A stretch of 5,757 nt of DNA. Origin: Cyanobacteria bacterium UBA11153 (GTDB lineage Bacteria > Cyanobacteriota > Cyanobacteriia > Cyanobacteriales > Coleofasciculaceae). The stretch is from assembly GCA_003511885.1 (NCBI GenBank), contig DOIX01000161.1, positions 1-5,757 on the forward strand, given 5' to 3'. The notes below the pieces were generated by a model. It ran no database searches and was not told the DNA's origin. It was given only the letters and a program-made list of their open reading frames with translations. A program made the position numbers and the translations under genes. Shown one piece after another: positions 1-5,757 of the stretch; positions within the stretch are counted from its first letter, which is position 1; each line of letters begins with the position of its first letter.

Positions 1-24
1 AGGAGGGGAGGAGGGGAGGAGGGG
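1..24. repeat. Tandem octamer (AGGAGGGG)x3
   Basis: Three exact copies of the octamer AGGAGGGG run from the window edge to 24, so the array probably continues to the left. It lies just beyond the 3' end of the synthase gene. Short tandem repeats are common in intergenic DNA of filamentous cyanobacteria. The polypurine bias means that on the synthase transcript it would read as a C/U-rich tail. Confidence 0.85.
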
Positions 25-70
25 TTAGAGGTTGGTTGAATTTTCTCGCCTTTAACCCCTTGCCTCTAAC
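20..70 (-). terminator. Two competing inverted repeats after the synthase stop
   Basis: Two 8-base perfect inverted repeats overlap just downstream of the synthase stop codon. AGGGGTTA (20-27) can pair with TAACCCCT (53-60). GTTAGAGG (24-31) can pair with CCTCTAAC (63-70). Because the left arms overlap, only one hairpin can form at a time. Loops are 25 and 31 bases, and no U-run follows on the minus strand, so this is not a classical intrinsic terminator. A role in 3' end formation is inferred from position only. Confidence 0.3.
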
Positions 71-72
71 TT

Positions 73-3000
73 CTACTTAACTCCACTTAACTGCCTTTCC
101 TCCTGACTATCTACTGTGGGATTTACTTCGGGACTGTTGGCTTCTGAAGGTGGTACGACTTGCCAGAATTTGGGCAGATATTCTGACCAATTTGCTAAAA
201 TTAGCTTGGCTTTGGGACTACCTGTTAATTCAGCATGATCTTGAATTAATTCTTTAAGTTGTTGTTCTCCTGCGGGGGCAATTACTCGTTGGAATTTCAC
301 GATTTCTGGATTAACTTTGGCGGGGAAACTGCCATCTTCATCCAAGAAGTAAGCTAATCCACCTGTCATTCCTGCACCAACATTACGCCCCATATTGCCT
401 AAGACGACGATAACTCCGCCTGTCATATATTCGCAACAATGATCTCCTGCTCCTTCAATTACGGCTTGTGCTTTGGAGTTGCGGACACCAAATCTTTCAC
501 CTGCGCCGCCGTTGGCGAATAAGGTTCCTCCTGTGGCACCGTAAAGGCAGGTGTTACCGACAATTACGTTTTTGGCTGGATCGTAATTTGCTTCGGCAGG
601 TGGTTTGATAATAATTTGTCCGCCGTGCATTCCTTTCCCGATGTAGTCGTTGGCTTCACCGATTAAAGTTAGTGTCATGCCTGGGAGGTTAAATGCGCCG
701 AAACTTTGTCCGGCTGCGCCTTTGAAGTTGAGGTTGATTTGTCCTTCAAAGCCTGTATCGCCATAAGGTTTTGCGATCGCGCCTGCTATCCTTGCTCCTA
801 CTGTCCGATCTGTATTGACTATATCGTAATTTTTGGTTACGGTGCTTTGGTTGGCGATGGCGGTTTGGATATCGGCATCGGCGAGGATTTTATCGTCTAA
901 TACTGTGCCGTTACTATGGACTTCTTCGTGTTGGAGGAAGGTGCGATTGTTTTTGGTATCGGGTAGTTGAATTAAGCAGTTAAGATTCAATCCTGATGTC
1001 TTGGCAAGCTGGATATTTTCCCGTGGTTTGAGTAAGTCAGCTCGACCGATGATATCTTCTAGTTTAGAGTAGCCGAGGTGTGCTAAGAGGCTCCGGACTT
1101 CTTGGGCGATAAAGTAGAAGAAGTTAACGACGTTTCCTGGTACTCCTGAGAAACGTTTCCGGAGATGTTCTTGTTGGGTGGCTACTCCGACGGGACAGTT
1201 ATTAGTATGGCAAATTCTTGCCATGATACAGCCTTCGGCAATCATTGATACGGAGCCGAAGCCATATTCTTCTGCTCCCATTAAGGCTGCCATCACCACA
1301 TCCCATCCTGTTTTAAATCCTCCATCAGCTCGGAGTATAACGCGATCGCGCAGTTGGTTTTCCATTAAGACGCGATGGACTTCGGTTACTCCTAGTTCCC
1401 ATGGGCTGCCTGCGTGTTTAATGGAGCTTAGGGGTGATGCGCCTGTGCCGCCATCATGTCCGGAAATTTGGATGATATCGGCGTTGGCTTTGGCTACGCC
1501 TGCGGCTATTGTGCCGATACCGATTTCGGCTACTAGTTTTACTGATACTTGGGCTTGGGGGTTGATTTGGTGTAAGTCGAAGATGAGTTGGGCTAAGTCT
1601 TCAATGGAGTAGATGTCGTGATGGGGTGGTGGGGAAATTAATGATACTCCGGGTTTGGAACGTCGTAACATTCCAATATAAGAGCTAACTTTTGTCCCTG
1701 GTAATTGTCCTCCTTCTCCGGGTTTTGCTCCTTGGGCGATTTTAATTTCTAGTTGTTTGCCGCTGATTAGGTATTCTGGGGTTACGCCAAATCTTCCTGA
1801 TGCTATTTGTTTGATGGCGGAGCTGGCGGTATCTCCATTTTGCAATCCTTTGAGGTGGGGCAGGGTGGGAGAATGTCCGGTTTCATCGACATCGTTAAGA
1901 ATTTTAAAGCGAATTGGATCTTCGCCTCCTTCTCCACTGTTGGATTTACCACCTAAACGATTCATGGCGATGGCTAGGGTTTCGTGGGCTTCTCGGGATA
2001 GGGAGCCTAGGGACATGGCTCCGGTACAGAATCGCTTGACAATTTCCTCAATTGGTTGTACTTCTTCGAGGGGAATGGGATTGCGATCGCCCGCGAAATC
2101 TAGTAAATCCCGTAAGGCGGTAGCGGGACGTTCTTCGAGGAGTTTTTTGTATACTTCGTAATGATCGTAGGCTGTTTTTTCTGTTCCTTCTTGTCCGTTG
2201 TTGGTTGTGGATGTTCCTGACGATTTGCCATTGGTAAAGGAGGCTACTGCTTTGTGTAGTGCTTTTGCCATTTCGGGACTATTCATGTGATATTCCCCAC
2301 CGGGGCGGTATTGAATAAAGCCGAAGTTTTCTAATTTTTTGGCGGTTAATTCGGGGAAGGCGCGTTGGTGGAAGGAAATGGTTTCTCGGGCTAATTCGGG
2401 GATGGTTACACCACCTAAACGGGAGGCTGTGCCTTTAAATCCGAGGTTTAATAAGTCACTCCCGATGCCAATGGCTTCAAAGATTTGTGCCCCTTGGTAG
2501 GATGAGAGTAAAGAAATGCCCATTTTGGAGAGAATTTTTAATAATCCTGCTTCCACTGCTTTGCGATAATTTTTCAGGGCATCTTGGCTGGAGAGATTGG
2601 TAATTTTGCCTTTGGCGATAAGGTTTTGAGTGCGACTGCTGTGCCACCACTGACGGACTCCTTCCCAAACTAAATAAGGGCAAATTCCTGATGCTCCGTA
2701 TCCTAACAGACAGGCAAAATGATGAGTACTCCAGCATTGGGCGGTATCGACGATGAGGGATGCTTTCATCCGCAAGCCTTGACTAATCAGGTGATGGTGT
2801 ACGGCACCGACGGCGAGCATGGGTGGGATGTAGCTGTAATTTTCATTAACTTTGCCGCCTACTCTGTCGCTGAGGATGATAATTTTTTGACCAGCACGGA
2901 CAGCTTCAACGGCGCGATCGCATAATTGATGTACGGCACTGGCTAATCCGGCTGGACCTGTGGCGATTTCAAATAGGGTGGATAGTTCGATGCTGGGAAT

Positions 3001-4827
3001 TTCTGAAGCTTTAACTGCTTCTAACTCTACTTCATTTAAGACGGGACTTTCCAGTTTTAATAATCGGGCGTATTCTGGTTTGGCTTCTAAGATGTTGCCT
3101 CTTTCTCCCAATTGTACGCGCAAAGACATGACTAAACTTTCGCGTAGAGGATCGATGGGTGGATTGGTTACTTGAGCGAAGCGCTGTTTGAAGTAATCGT
3201 AGAGCAAACGGGGTTTATCTGATAATACGGCTAAGGGTATATCATCTCCCATACAGAAGGTTGGCTCTTTCCCCTCAGCGATCATCGGCTCTACGATCAT
3301 ATCGATATCTTCTGCCGTGTACCCAAATGCCATTTGTTGGCGCAGGAATTCTCCACTATCTAATTGAGGGGTATCGATAAATGGTTGGGGATTTAAGTCA
3401 ATTCGATGCTGTTTTAACCATGCTCCGTAAGGTGCCCTTCGGGCAACGCGCTGTTTAATTTCCCAGTTTTTGAGAATTTCGCGATTTTCTAAGTCTACTG
3501 CGATCGTTTGCCCTGGACCTAAACGTCCTTTTTCGATAATATCTGTTTCCGGTAAATCTACTACGCCTGCTTCTGAGGATACTAGGACATAGCCATCCTT
3601 TGTAATGCTATAACGTGCAGGTCGCAGTCCGTTCCGATCTAAGGTAGCACCGACAACTTTCCCATCGCTAAAGGCTAATAGTGCTGGACCGTCCCAACCT
3701 TCCTGAATGCCACTATAGTATTCGTAAAAATCGACAATTTCGGGATGATCTTGTAAGTCTGGCTGATTTTGGTATGCTTCTGGAACCATAATCATTAATG
3801 CTTCCACAGGGCTGCGTCCCGATCTTACCAGCAACTCGCAGACGTTATCTAAGCTCGCCGAGTCGCTATTATCTGGATTGACAATGGGCTTTAATTCATC
3901 CAAATTGTTCTTAGTAATTCCTTTCTCTTGACTCTTTTCCTTCCAGACTGGATGCTCTAAATCGGCTTCCCGTGCCATCATCCAATTAATATTACCGAGA
4001 AGCGTATTAATTTCCCCATTATGTCCCAATACTCGCATCGGCTGTGCTAAAGGCCACTTCGGCATCGTATTCGTACTAAAGCGGCGGTGATAGACAGCAA
4101 AGGGACTTTGGTAAGCGGGATTCTTTAAATCCTGATAAAATTTGCCCAAGACTTCGGCTCGCACCATCCCTTTGTAGACAATCGTGCGACTAGAAAAAGA
4201 ACATATATATAAGTTATCGGAACTCTCATTGCCATTTTCTACCAAACTCTTCCCAATCCCTCGTCTGACTTGATAAAGAATCCGTTCCAGTTCATCACCT
4301 GTATAATTAGGAGAACTGACAATAACTTGTTCAATTTTTGGTTCATTTTCTCTGGCCTGAATACCCAAGATAGAGTCATCAACTGGGACTGCTCGCCATC
4401 CCAAGACAGTCAATCCGGCTTCCGTTAATTTTTCTTGGACAATTGCCCGAATTTTCGGTACTTTTGTCTCATTTTTCGGTAAAAATACCATCCCAACTGC
4501 CAATTGCTCTATGGGTGGCATCGTCATTCCTTGTTCGGCAAACCAAGACTCAAAAATCTGCCAAGGAATCCCCGTCATTAAACCAGAGCCATCACCAGAA
4601 TCTCGATCCGCACTACAAGCACCCCGATGTTCCAAACAGCTTAACGCCACCAATGCTTGTTCGATCAATTTATGGGTAGCAGTACCAGCTTGAGATGCAA
4701 TAAAGCCAACACCACAAGCATCCCTTTCTTCCACTAACCAGCGTTGACCGTGATAGGGCATATCTCCTCCATTCTTGGCATTTGTTTCTTGATTATTGGT
4801 GATGCCACTCATTTCCATCTTATCCAT
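73..4827 (-). CDS. gltS: Ferredoxin-dependent glutamate synthase (Fd-GOGAT)
   Basis: This enzyme makes two glutamates from glutamine and 2-oxoglutarate using reduced ferredoxin, in the cytosolic GS/GOGAT ammonium-assimilation pathway. The gene symbol glsF is also used. With the start chosen here it has 1584 residues, close to the cyanobacterial family size of about 1550. Visible in order: a propeptide ending before Cys38 (ERDACGVGF), the N-terminal nucleophile of the class II glutamine amidotransferase domain (about 38-460, with HRG at 67-69 and NGEIN at 270-274); the central domain (about 490-780); the FMN-binding synthase barrel (about 837-1262, with GHDGGTG at 1123-1129); three 3Fe-4S cysteines (1200, 1206, 1211); and the C-terminal GXGXG beta-helix (about 1337-1522). 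A ferredoxin-type loop lies at about 976-999. The frame is open up to 4971. The ATG at 4827 was chosen because it gives a 37-residue propeptide, similar to the 36 residues I recall for the Synechocystis enzyme. ATGs at 4818, 4812 and 4761 are alternatives. No truncation or lost motif is seen. The product is near certain; the start is not. Confidence 0.95.
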   Translation of the reverse strand: MDKMEMSGITNNQETNAKNGGDMPYHGQRWLVEERDACGVGFIASQAGTATHKLIEQALVALSCLEHRGACSADRDSGDGSGLMTGIPWQIFESWFAEQGMTMPPIEQLAVGMVFLPKNETKVPKIRAIVQEKLTEAGLTVLGWRAVPVDDSILGIQARENEPKIEQVIVSSPNYTGDELERILYQVRRGIGKSLVENGNESSDNLYICSFSSRTIVYKGMVRAEVLGKFYQDLKNPAYQSPFAVYHRRFSTNTMPKWPLAQPMRVLGHNGEINTLLGNINWMMAREADLEHPVWKEKSQEKGITKNNLDELKPIVNPDNSDSASLDNVCELLVRSGRSPVEALMIMVPEAYQNQPDLQDHPEIVDFYEYYSGIQEGWDGPALLAFSDGKVVGATLDRNGLRPARYSITKDGYVLVSSEAGVVDLPETDIIEKGRLGPGQTIAVDLENREILKNWEIKQRVARRAPYGAWLKQHRIDLNPQPFIDTPQLDSGEFLRQQMAFGYTAEDIDMIVEPMIAEGKEPTFCMGDDIPLAVLSDKPRLLYDYFKQRFAQVTNPPIDPLRESLVMSLRVQLGERGNILEAKPEYARLLKLESPVLNEVELEAVKASEIPSIELSTLFEIATGPAGLASAVHQLCDRAVEAVRAGQKIIILSDRVGGKVNENYSYIPPMLAVGAVHHHLISQGLRMKASLIVDTAQCWSTHHFACLLGYGASGICPYLVWEGVRQWWHSSRTQNLIAKGKITNLSSQDALKNYRKAVEAGLLKILSKMGISLLSSYQGAQIFEAIGIGSDLLNLGFKGTASRLGGVTIPELARETISFHQRAFPELTAKKLENFGFIQYRPGGEYHMNSPEMAKALHKAVASFTNGKSSGTSTTNNGQEGTEKTAYDHYEVYKKLLEERPATALRDLLDFAGDRNPIPLEEVQPIEEIVKRFCTGAMSLGSLSREAHETLAIAMNRLGGKSNSGEGGEDPIRFKILNDVDETGHSPTLPHLKGLQNGDTASSAIKQIASGRFGVTPEYLISGKQLEIKIAQGAKPGEGGQLPGTKVSSYIGMLRRSKPGVSLISPPPHHDIYSIEDLAQLIFDLHQINPQAQVSVKLVAEIGIGTIAAGVAKANADIIQISGHDGGTGASPLSSIKHAGSPWELGVTEVHRVLMENQLRDRVILRADGGFKTGWDVVMAALMGAEEYGFGSVSMIAEGCIMARICHTNNCPVGVATQQEHLRKRFSGVPGNVVNFFYFIAQEVRSLLAHLGYSKLEDIIGRADLLKPRENIQLAKTSGLNLNCLIQLPDTKNNRTFLQHEEVHSNGTVLDDKILADADIQTAIANQSTVTKNYDIVNTDRTVGARIAGAIAKPYGDTGFEGQINLNFKGAAGQSFGAFNLPGMTLTLIGEANDYIGKGMHGGQIIIKPPAEANYDPAKNVIVGNTCLYGATGGTLFANGGAGERFGVRNSKAQAVIEGAGDHCCEYMTGGVIVVLGNMGRNVGAGMTGGLAYFLDEDGSFPAKVNPEIVKFQRVIAPAGEQQLKELIQDHAELTGSPKAKLILANWSEYLPKFWQVVPPSEANSPEVNPTVDSQEERQLSGVK
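773..780. repeat. HIP1 octamer GCGATCGC
   Basis: Perfect HIP1 palindrome inside the synthase gene. It is read in the frame GCG-ATC-GC, giving the Ala-Ile-Ala of AGAIAKPYG at the start of the GXGXG domain. Confidence 0.9.
1195..1230 (-). other. 3Fe-4S cluster cysteine motif
   Basis: The encoded peptide [12 protein letters not shown] has the spacing C-x5-C-x4-C, residues 1200, 1206 and 1211 from the chosen start, followed by PVGVATQ. In glutamate synthases these three cysteines bind the 3Fe-4S cluster that passes electrons to FMN. All three ligands are present, so the redox chain looks intact. Confidence 0.9.
1342..1349. repeat. HIP1 octamer GCGATCGC
   Basis: Perfect copy inside the synthase gene, read as (C)GC-GAT-CGC, the Arg-Asp-Arg of [12 protein letters not shown] in the FMN domain. 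Confidence 0.9.
1831..1902 (-). other. Ferredoxin-type loop of the synthase domain
   Basis: This stretch encodes residues about 976-999 of the synthase, including [17 protein letters not shown]. It sits between the conserved NSGEGGEDP segment and the [12 protein letters not shown] segment. As I recall the family, bacterial NADPH-dependent large subunits are shorter here, while ferredoxin-dependent enzymes carry an extra loop implicated in ferredoxin docking. It is the clearest sequence reason to call the electron donor ferredoxin rather than NADPH. The exact loop edges are approximate because no alignment was run. Confidence 0.75.
2083..2090. repeat. HIP1 octamer GCGATCGC
   Basis: Perfect copy inside the synthase gene, read as Gly-Asp-Arg in FAGDRNPIP. 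The surrounding 15 bases GGCGATCGCAATCCC reappear (on the opposite strand) around the intergenic copy at 5607. Confidence 0.9.
2914..2921. repeat. HIP1 octamer GCGATCGC
   Basis: Perfect copy inside the synthase gene, read as Cys-Asp-Arg in [10 protein letters not shown] of the central domain. Confidence 0.9.
4714..4716 (-). other. Codon of the catalytic N-terminal cysteine (mature Cys1)
   Basis: This codon encodes the Cys in ERDACGVGF. In class II (Ntn-type) amidotransferases of this family the residues before this Cys are removed, so that its free amino group and thiol hydrolyse glutamine. Everything encoded upstream is therefore propeptide or untranslated leader. The mature chain would be 1547 residues. 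The context and the downstream HRG and NGEIN motifs make the assignment secure; the processing itself is inferred from the family. Confidence 0.9.
4766..4770 (-). promoter_or_regulatory. Shine-Dalgarno-like GGAGG before an internal ATG
   Basis: On the minus strand GGAGG lies four bases before the in-frame ATG at 4761 (GGAGGAGATATG). It is the best anti-SD match near any candidate start of the synthase gene. The spacing is on the short side. Starting here would give a 1562-residue protein with only 15 residues before the catalytic Cys, beginning [15 protein letters not shown], which is exactly where strong conservation appears to start. It is either the true ribosome site or a chance purine run inside the propeptide codons. 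Confidence 0.35.
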
Positions 4828-4983
4828 CTCGATGATTCGTTTTATTGATAGCAATTTACACTTCCTCAGCCTGTAAAATTCCCGCAGGAAATTCCACAAT
4901 ATTTGAAACTTAGAAACAATTGATGTTAACTGCGAATTTTGCCAAATTAATCTTGTAGCTCTAAGCCGCACCTCAACTCTTTC

Positions 4984-5013
4984 TCTATAATCTCTTCTCT
5001 AAACCAATGCCAA
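4984..5013 (-). promoter_or_regulatory. Candidate sigma-70-type promoter for the synthase gene
   Basis: On the minus strand TTGGCA (5008-5013, five of six matches to TTGACA) is followed after 18 bases by TATAGA (4984-4989, four of six matches to TATAAT). Transcription would begin near 4977, about 150 bases before the chosen start codon. I saw no GTA-N8-TAC NtcA site at the expected distance upstream. The match is only moderate and A/T-rich DNA gives such pairs by chance. Confidence 0.3.
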
Positions 5014-5039
5014 AACCTCCAGCAATGCTGAATGCCAAA
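5006..5039. repeat. Direct repeats flanking a small palindrome near the promoter
   Basis: AATGCCAAA occurs at 5006-5014 and again at 5031-5039, a 25-base offset. Between them lies AGCAATGCT (5021-5029), an interrupted palindrome. The first copy covers the candidate -35 element of the synthase promoter. This arrangement could be an operator, but no known regulator is recognised and the repeats are short. Confidence 0.35.
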
Positions 5040-5099
5040 GCTGAAATAGGCTCAAAGCCCAGATAATCGCCTGTTCGAGTAACTGATGCGAACGGGCAG

Positions 5100-5119
5100 C
5101 GATCGGTACGCCTCTAATC
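5100..5119. repeat. 20-base direct repeat, copy 1
   Basis: The sequence CGATCGGTACGCCTCTAATC occurs here and again near the right end of the window, identical over all 20 bases and in the same orientation. The bases on either side differ between copies, so the exact match stops at 20. It lies in DNA without a recognised gene. A 20-base exact match over this distance is very unlikely by chance and suggests a dispersed repeat or shared mobile-element sequence. Confidence 0.85.
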
Positions 5120-5267
5120 GCCAATTCAATGGACAAACGTGGACTAACCATACAAAAGAACACCTTTTCGCCTCAAAAGTGGTTATTCTTTCTGGCATAC
5201 CTGCTGGCATTACAGGATAGAGGCTATTGATATTGTTCATTGTGACCCGCCTCAATGGGGCGTTTGT

Positions 5268-5281
5268 AGGGATAAATCCCT
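5268..5281. repeat. Short perfect palindrome AGGGAT-AA-ATCCCT
   Basis: Six-base perfect arms surround a two-base spacer. Just to its left, CGCC and GGCG (within 5249-5262) can form another small stem. Such G/C-capped stems occur in many intergenic regions. No function is assigned. Confidence 0.4.
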
Positions 5282-5323
5282 CTCTGATTGCTCAGGTAAT
5301 GTTTTCCTCGCCAATGTTTTAAG

Positions 5324-5387
5324 AGCTTGTCGTGTCAATTACACTTCCTTAACCAAATACAGATTTTTAATAATTGACGACAGAGCT
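5324..5387. repeat. Long imperfect inverted repeat (hairpin)
   Basis: The arms AGCT-TGTCG-TG-TCAATTA (5324-5341) and TAATTGA-CGACA-G-AGCT (5371-5387) pair as 7+5+4 base pairs. They are interrupted by a two-base bulge on the left arm and a one-base bulge on the right, around a 29-base A/T-rich loop. It could be an RNA hairpin, a cruciform-type DNA site or a small miniature-element core. No poly-T tract follows on either strand, so a terminator is less likely. Confidence 0.5.
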
Positions 5388-5606
5388 ACGAGATGGAAAG
5401 CACCCGTAGGTGTCATGACTCTAAAAACGTAGTTTGTCACTTAGGCTGGCTATCTCTACGCCGTTTTAGCTAGTTGTCCAGCTTTGTTCAGTGTTTGGTG
5501 GATAGCGGTAAGTAAGGAATTCGCTTCCAGAAACTCTCAAAACTCCAAGTTAGATCTAAGGCTCCTGCCGCTAGAGGCGGAATAGCTATCATATCGGAAA
5601 TTTCTG

Positions 5607-5614
5607 GCGATCGC
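5607..5614. repeat. HIP1 octamer GCGATCGC, intergenic
   Basis: The only perfect HIP1 copy outside the synthase gene, in the gene-poor right part of the window. Confidence 0.9.
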
Positions 5615-5735
5615 AATCCCCACTCAAAGGATAGGATCCTTGTTACCTCTGCTACAGAATCATCATAGAAGCTCCTCGCCACCGTCTTTTAACTGGTGGA
5701 TGAAAGGGACTTAAGGGATGGCTGCCCTCTGTATC

Positions 5736-5755
5736 CGATCGGTACGCCTCTAATC
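5736..5755. repeat. 20-base direct repeat, copy 2
   Basis: This is the second exact copy of the 20-mer, 636 bases to the right of the first and only two bases from the window edge. The unit could extend further with mismatches outside the window, which cannot be judged from here. Confidence 0.85.
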
Positions 5756-5757
5756 AT

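Larger units (their letters stand above)
4828..5757. other. Gene-poor upstream region, about 930 bases
   Basis: No protein family is recognised here. The first part (4828-4971) is an upstream continuation of the synthase frame that reads as leader. Short open frames exist on both strands but overlap each other: minus 4999-5151 (50 codons, begins MVSPRLSIELAIRGVPIAAR), minus 5052-5255 (67 codons), plus 5086-5220 (44 codons, begins MRTGSDRYASNRQF) and minus 5488-5682 (64 codons, GTG start, contains WGLRSPEISDMIA). None has a strong ribosome site, and between about 5256 and 5480 I found no open frame of useful length. The repeats, hairpin and possible promoter listed separately lie inside it. 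It is best read as a long intergenic region, possibly carrying mobile-element debris. Confidence 0.6.

Noticed and set aside
2477..2737. Minus-strand frame of 86 codons inside the synthase gene
   Set aside because: It is out of frame with conserved synthase sequence such as [17 protein letters not shown] that occupies the same bases; no independent support.
706..3175. Several plus-strand open frames of 60-144 codons across the synthase gene
   Set aside because: They lie antisense to a gene with unbroken family motifs in the minus frame, lack recognisable protein motifs and are explained as shadows of its codon pattern.
4828..4971. Treating the full open frame from 4971 as the synthase N-terminus (1632 residues)
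   Set aside because: It would give an 85-residue propeptide, much longer than the family norm as I recall it, and the extra residues look like translated leader DNA. No ribosome site was seen at that ATG.
5312..5340. Perfect -35 hexamer TTGACA on the minus strand (plus TGTCAA, 5333-5338)
   Set aside because: No acceptable -10 hexamer occurs 16-18 bases downstream, and the site is part of the imperfect hairpin arm.
5749..5757. Reverse transcriptase-like RGVPIG peptide on the minus strand at the right edge
   Set aside because: The residues after it (YRGQPSL) do not continue the RT pattern and the frame soon stops. It coincides with the 20-base repeat, so the resemblance is probably chance.
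4828..5757. Glutamine riboswitch (glnA motif) or other known riboswitch upstream of the synthase
   Set aside because: I looked for the conserved purine-rich core and for TPP and cobalamin box sequences and saw none by eye; a covariance-model search would be decisive.
1..5757. tRNA, rRNA or CRISPR array
   Set aside because: No cloverleaf with a T-loop GTTCRANYC in context, no rRNA-like sequence and no regularly spaced repeats were seen.

Overview
The window looks like chromosomal DNA from a cyanobacterium. The evidence is one large gene that reads as a ferredoxin-type glutamate synthase (found in cyanobacteria and plastids) and five perfect copies of the octamer GCGATCGC (HIP1), a palindrome that is highly over-represented in many cyanobacterial genomes. 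The species cannot be named from this sequence.

Layout: positions 1-72 are a short 3' flank with a three-unit GA-rich tandem octamer and two overlapping, mutually exclusive inverted repeats. Positions 73-4827 on the minus strand hold the only convincing gene, a full-length ferredoxin-dependent glutamate synthase of about 1580 residues. It runs from a short N-terminal propeptide to its stop codon with no frameshift or missing catalytic motif. The open frame continues upstream to 4971, but that extension does not look like protein. Positions 4828-5757, about 930 bases, hold no gene I can recognise. They contain a possible promoter for the synthase, direct repeats next to it, a 20-base exact repeat at 5100 and 5736, a long imperfect hairpin near 5324-5387 and a weak group II intron domain V look-alike.

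Function: the enzyme is the GOGAT half of the GS/GOGAT cycle. It takes the amide nitrogen of glutamine, channels it as ammonia to 2-oxoglutarate and makes glutamate with electrons from reduced ferredoxin. No second subunit gene (gltD type) is visible, which fits a single-polypeptide ferredoxin enzyme. No neighbouring gene is complete enough to define an operon.

I did not find a new multi-gene system here. The observations most worth checking are the repeat-bearing and potentially structured non-coding DNA upstream of the synthase gene.
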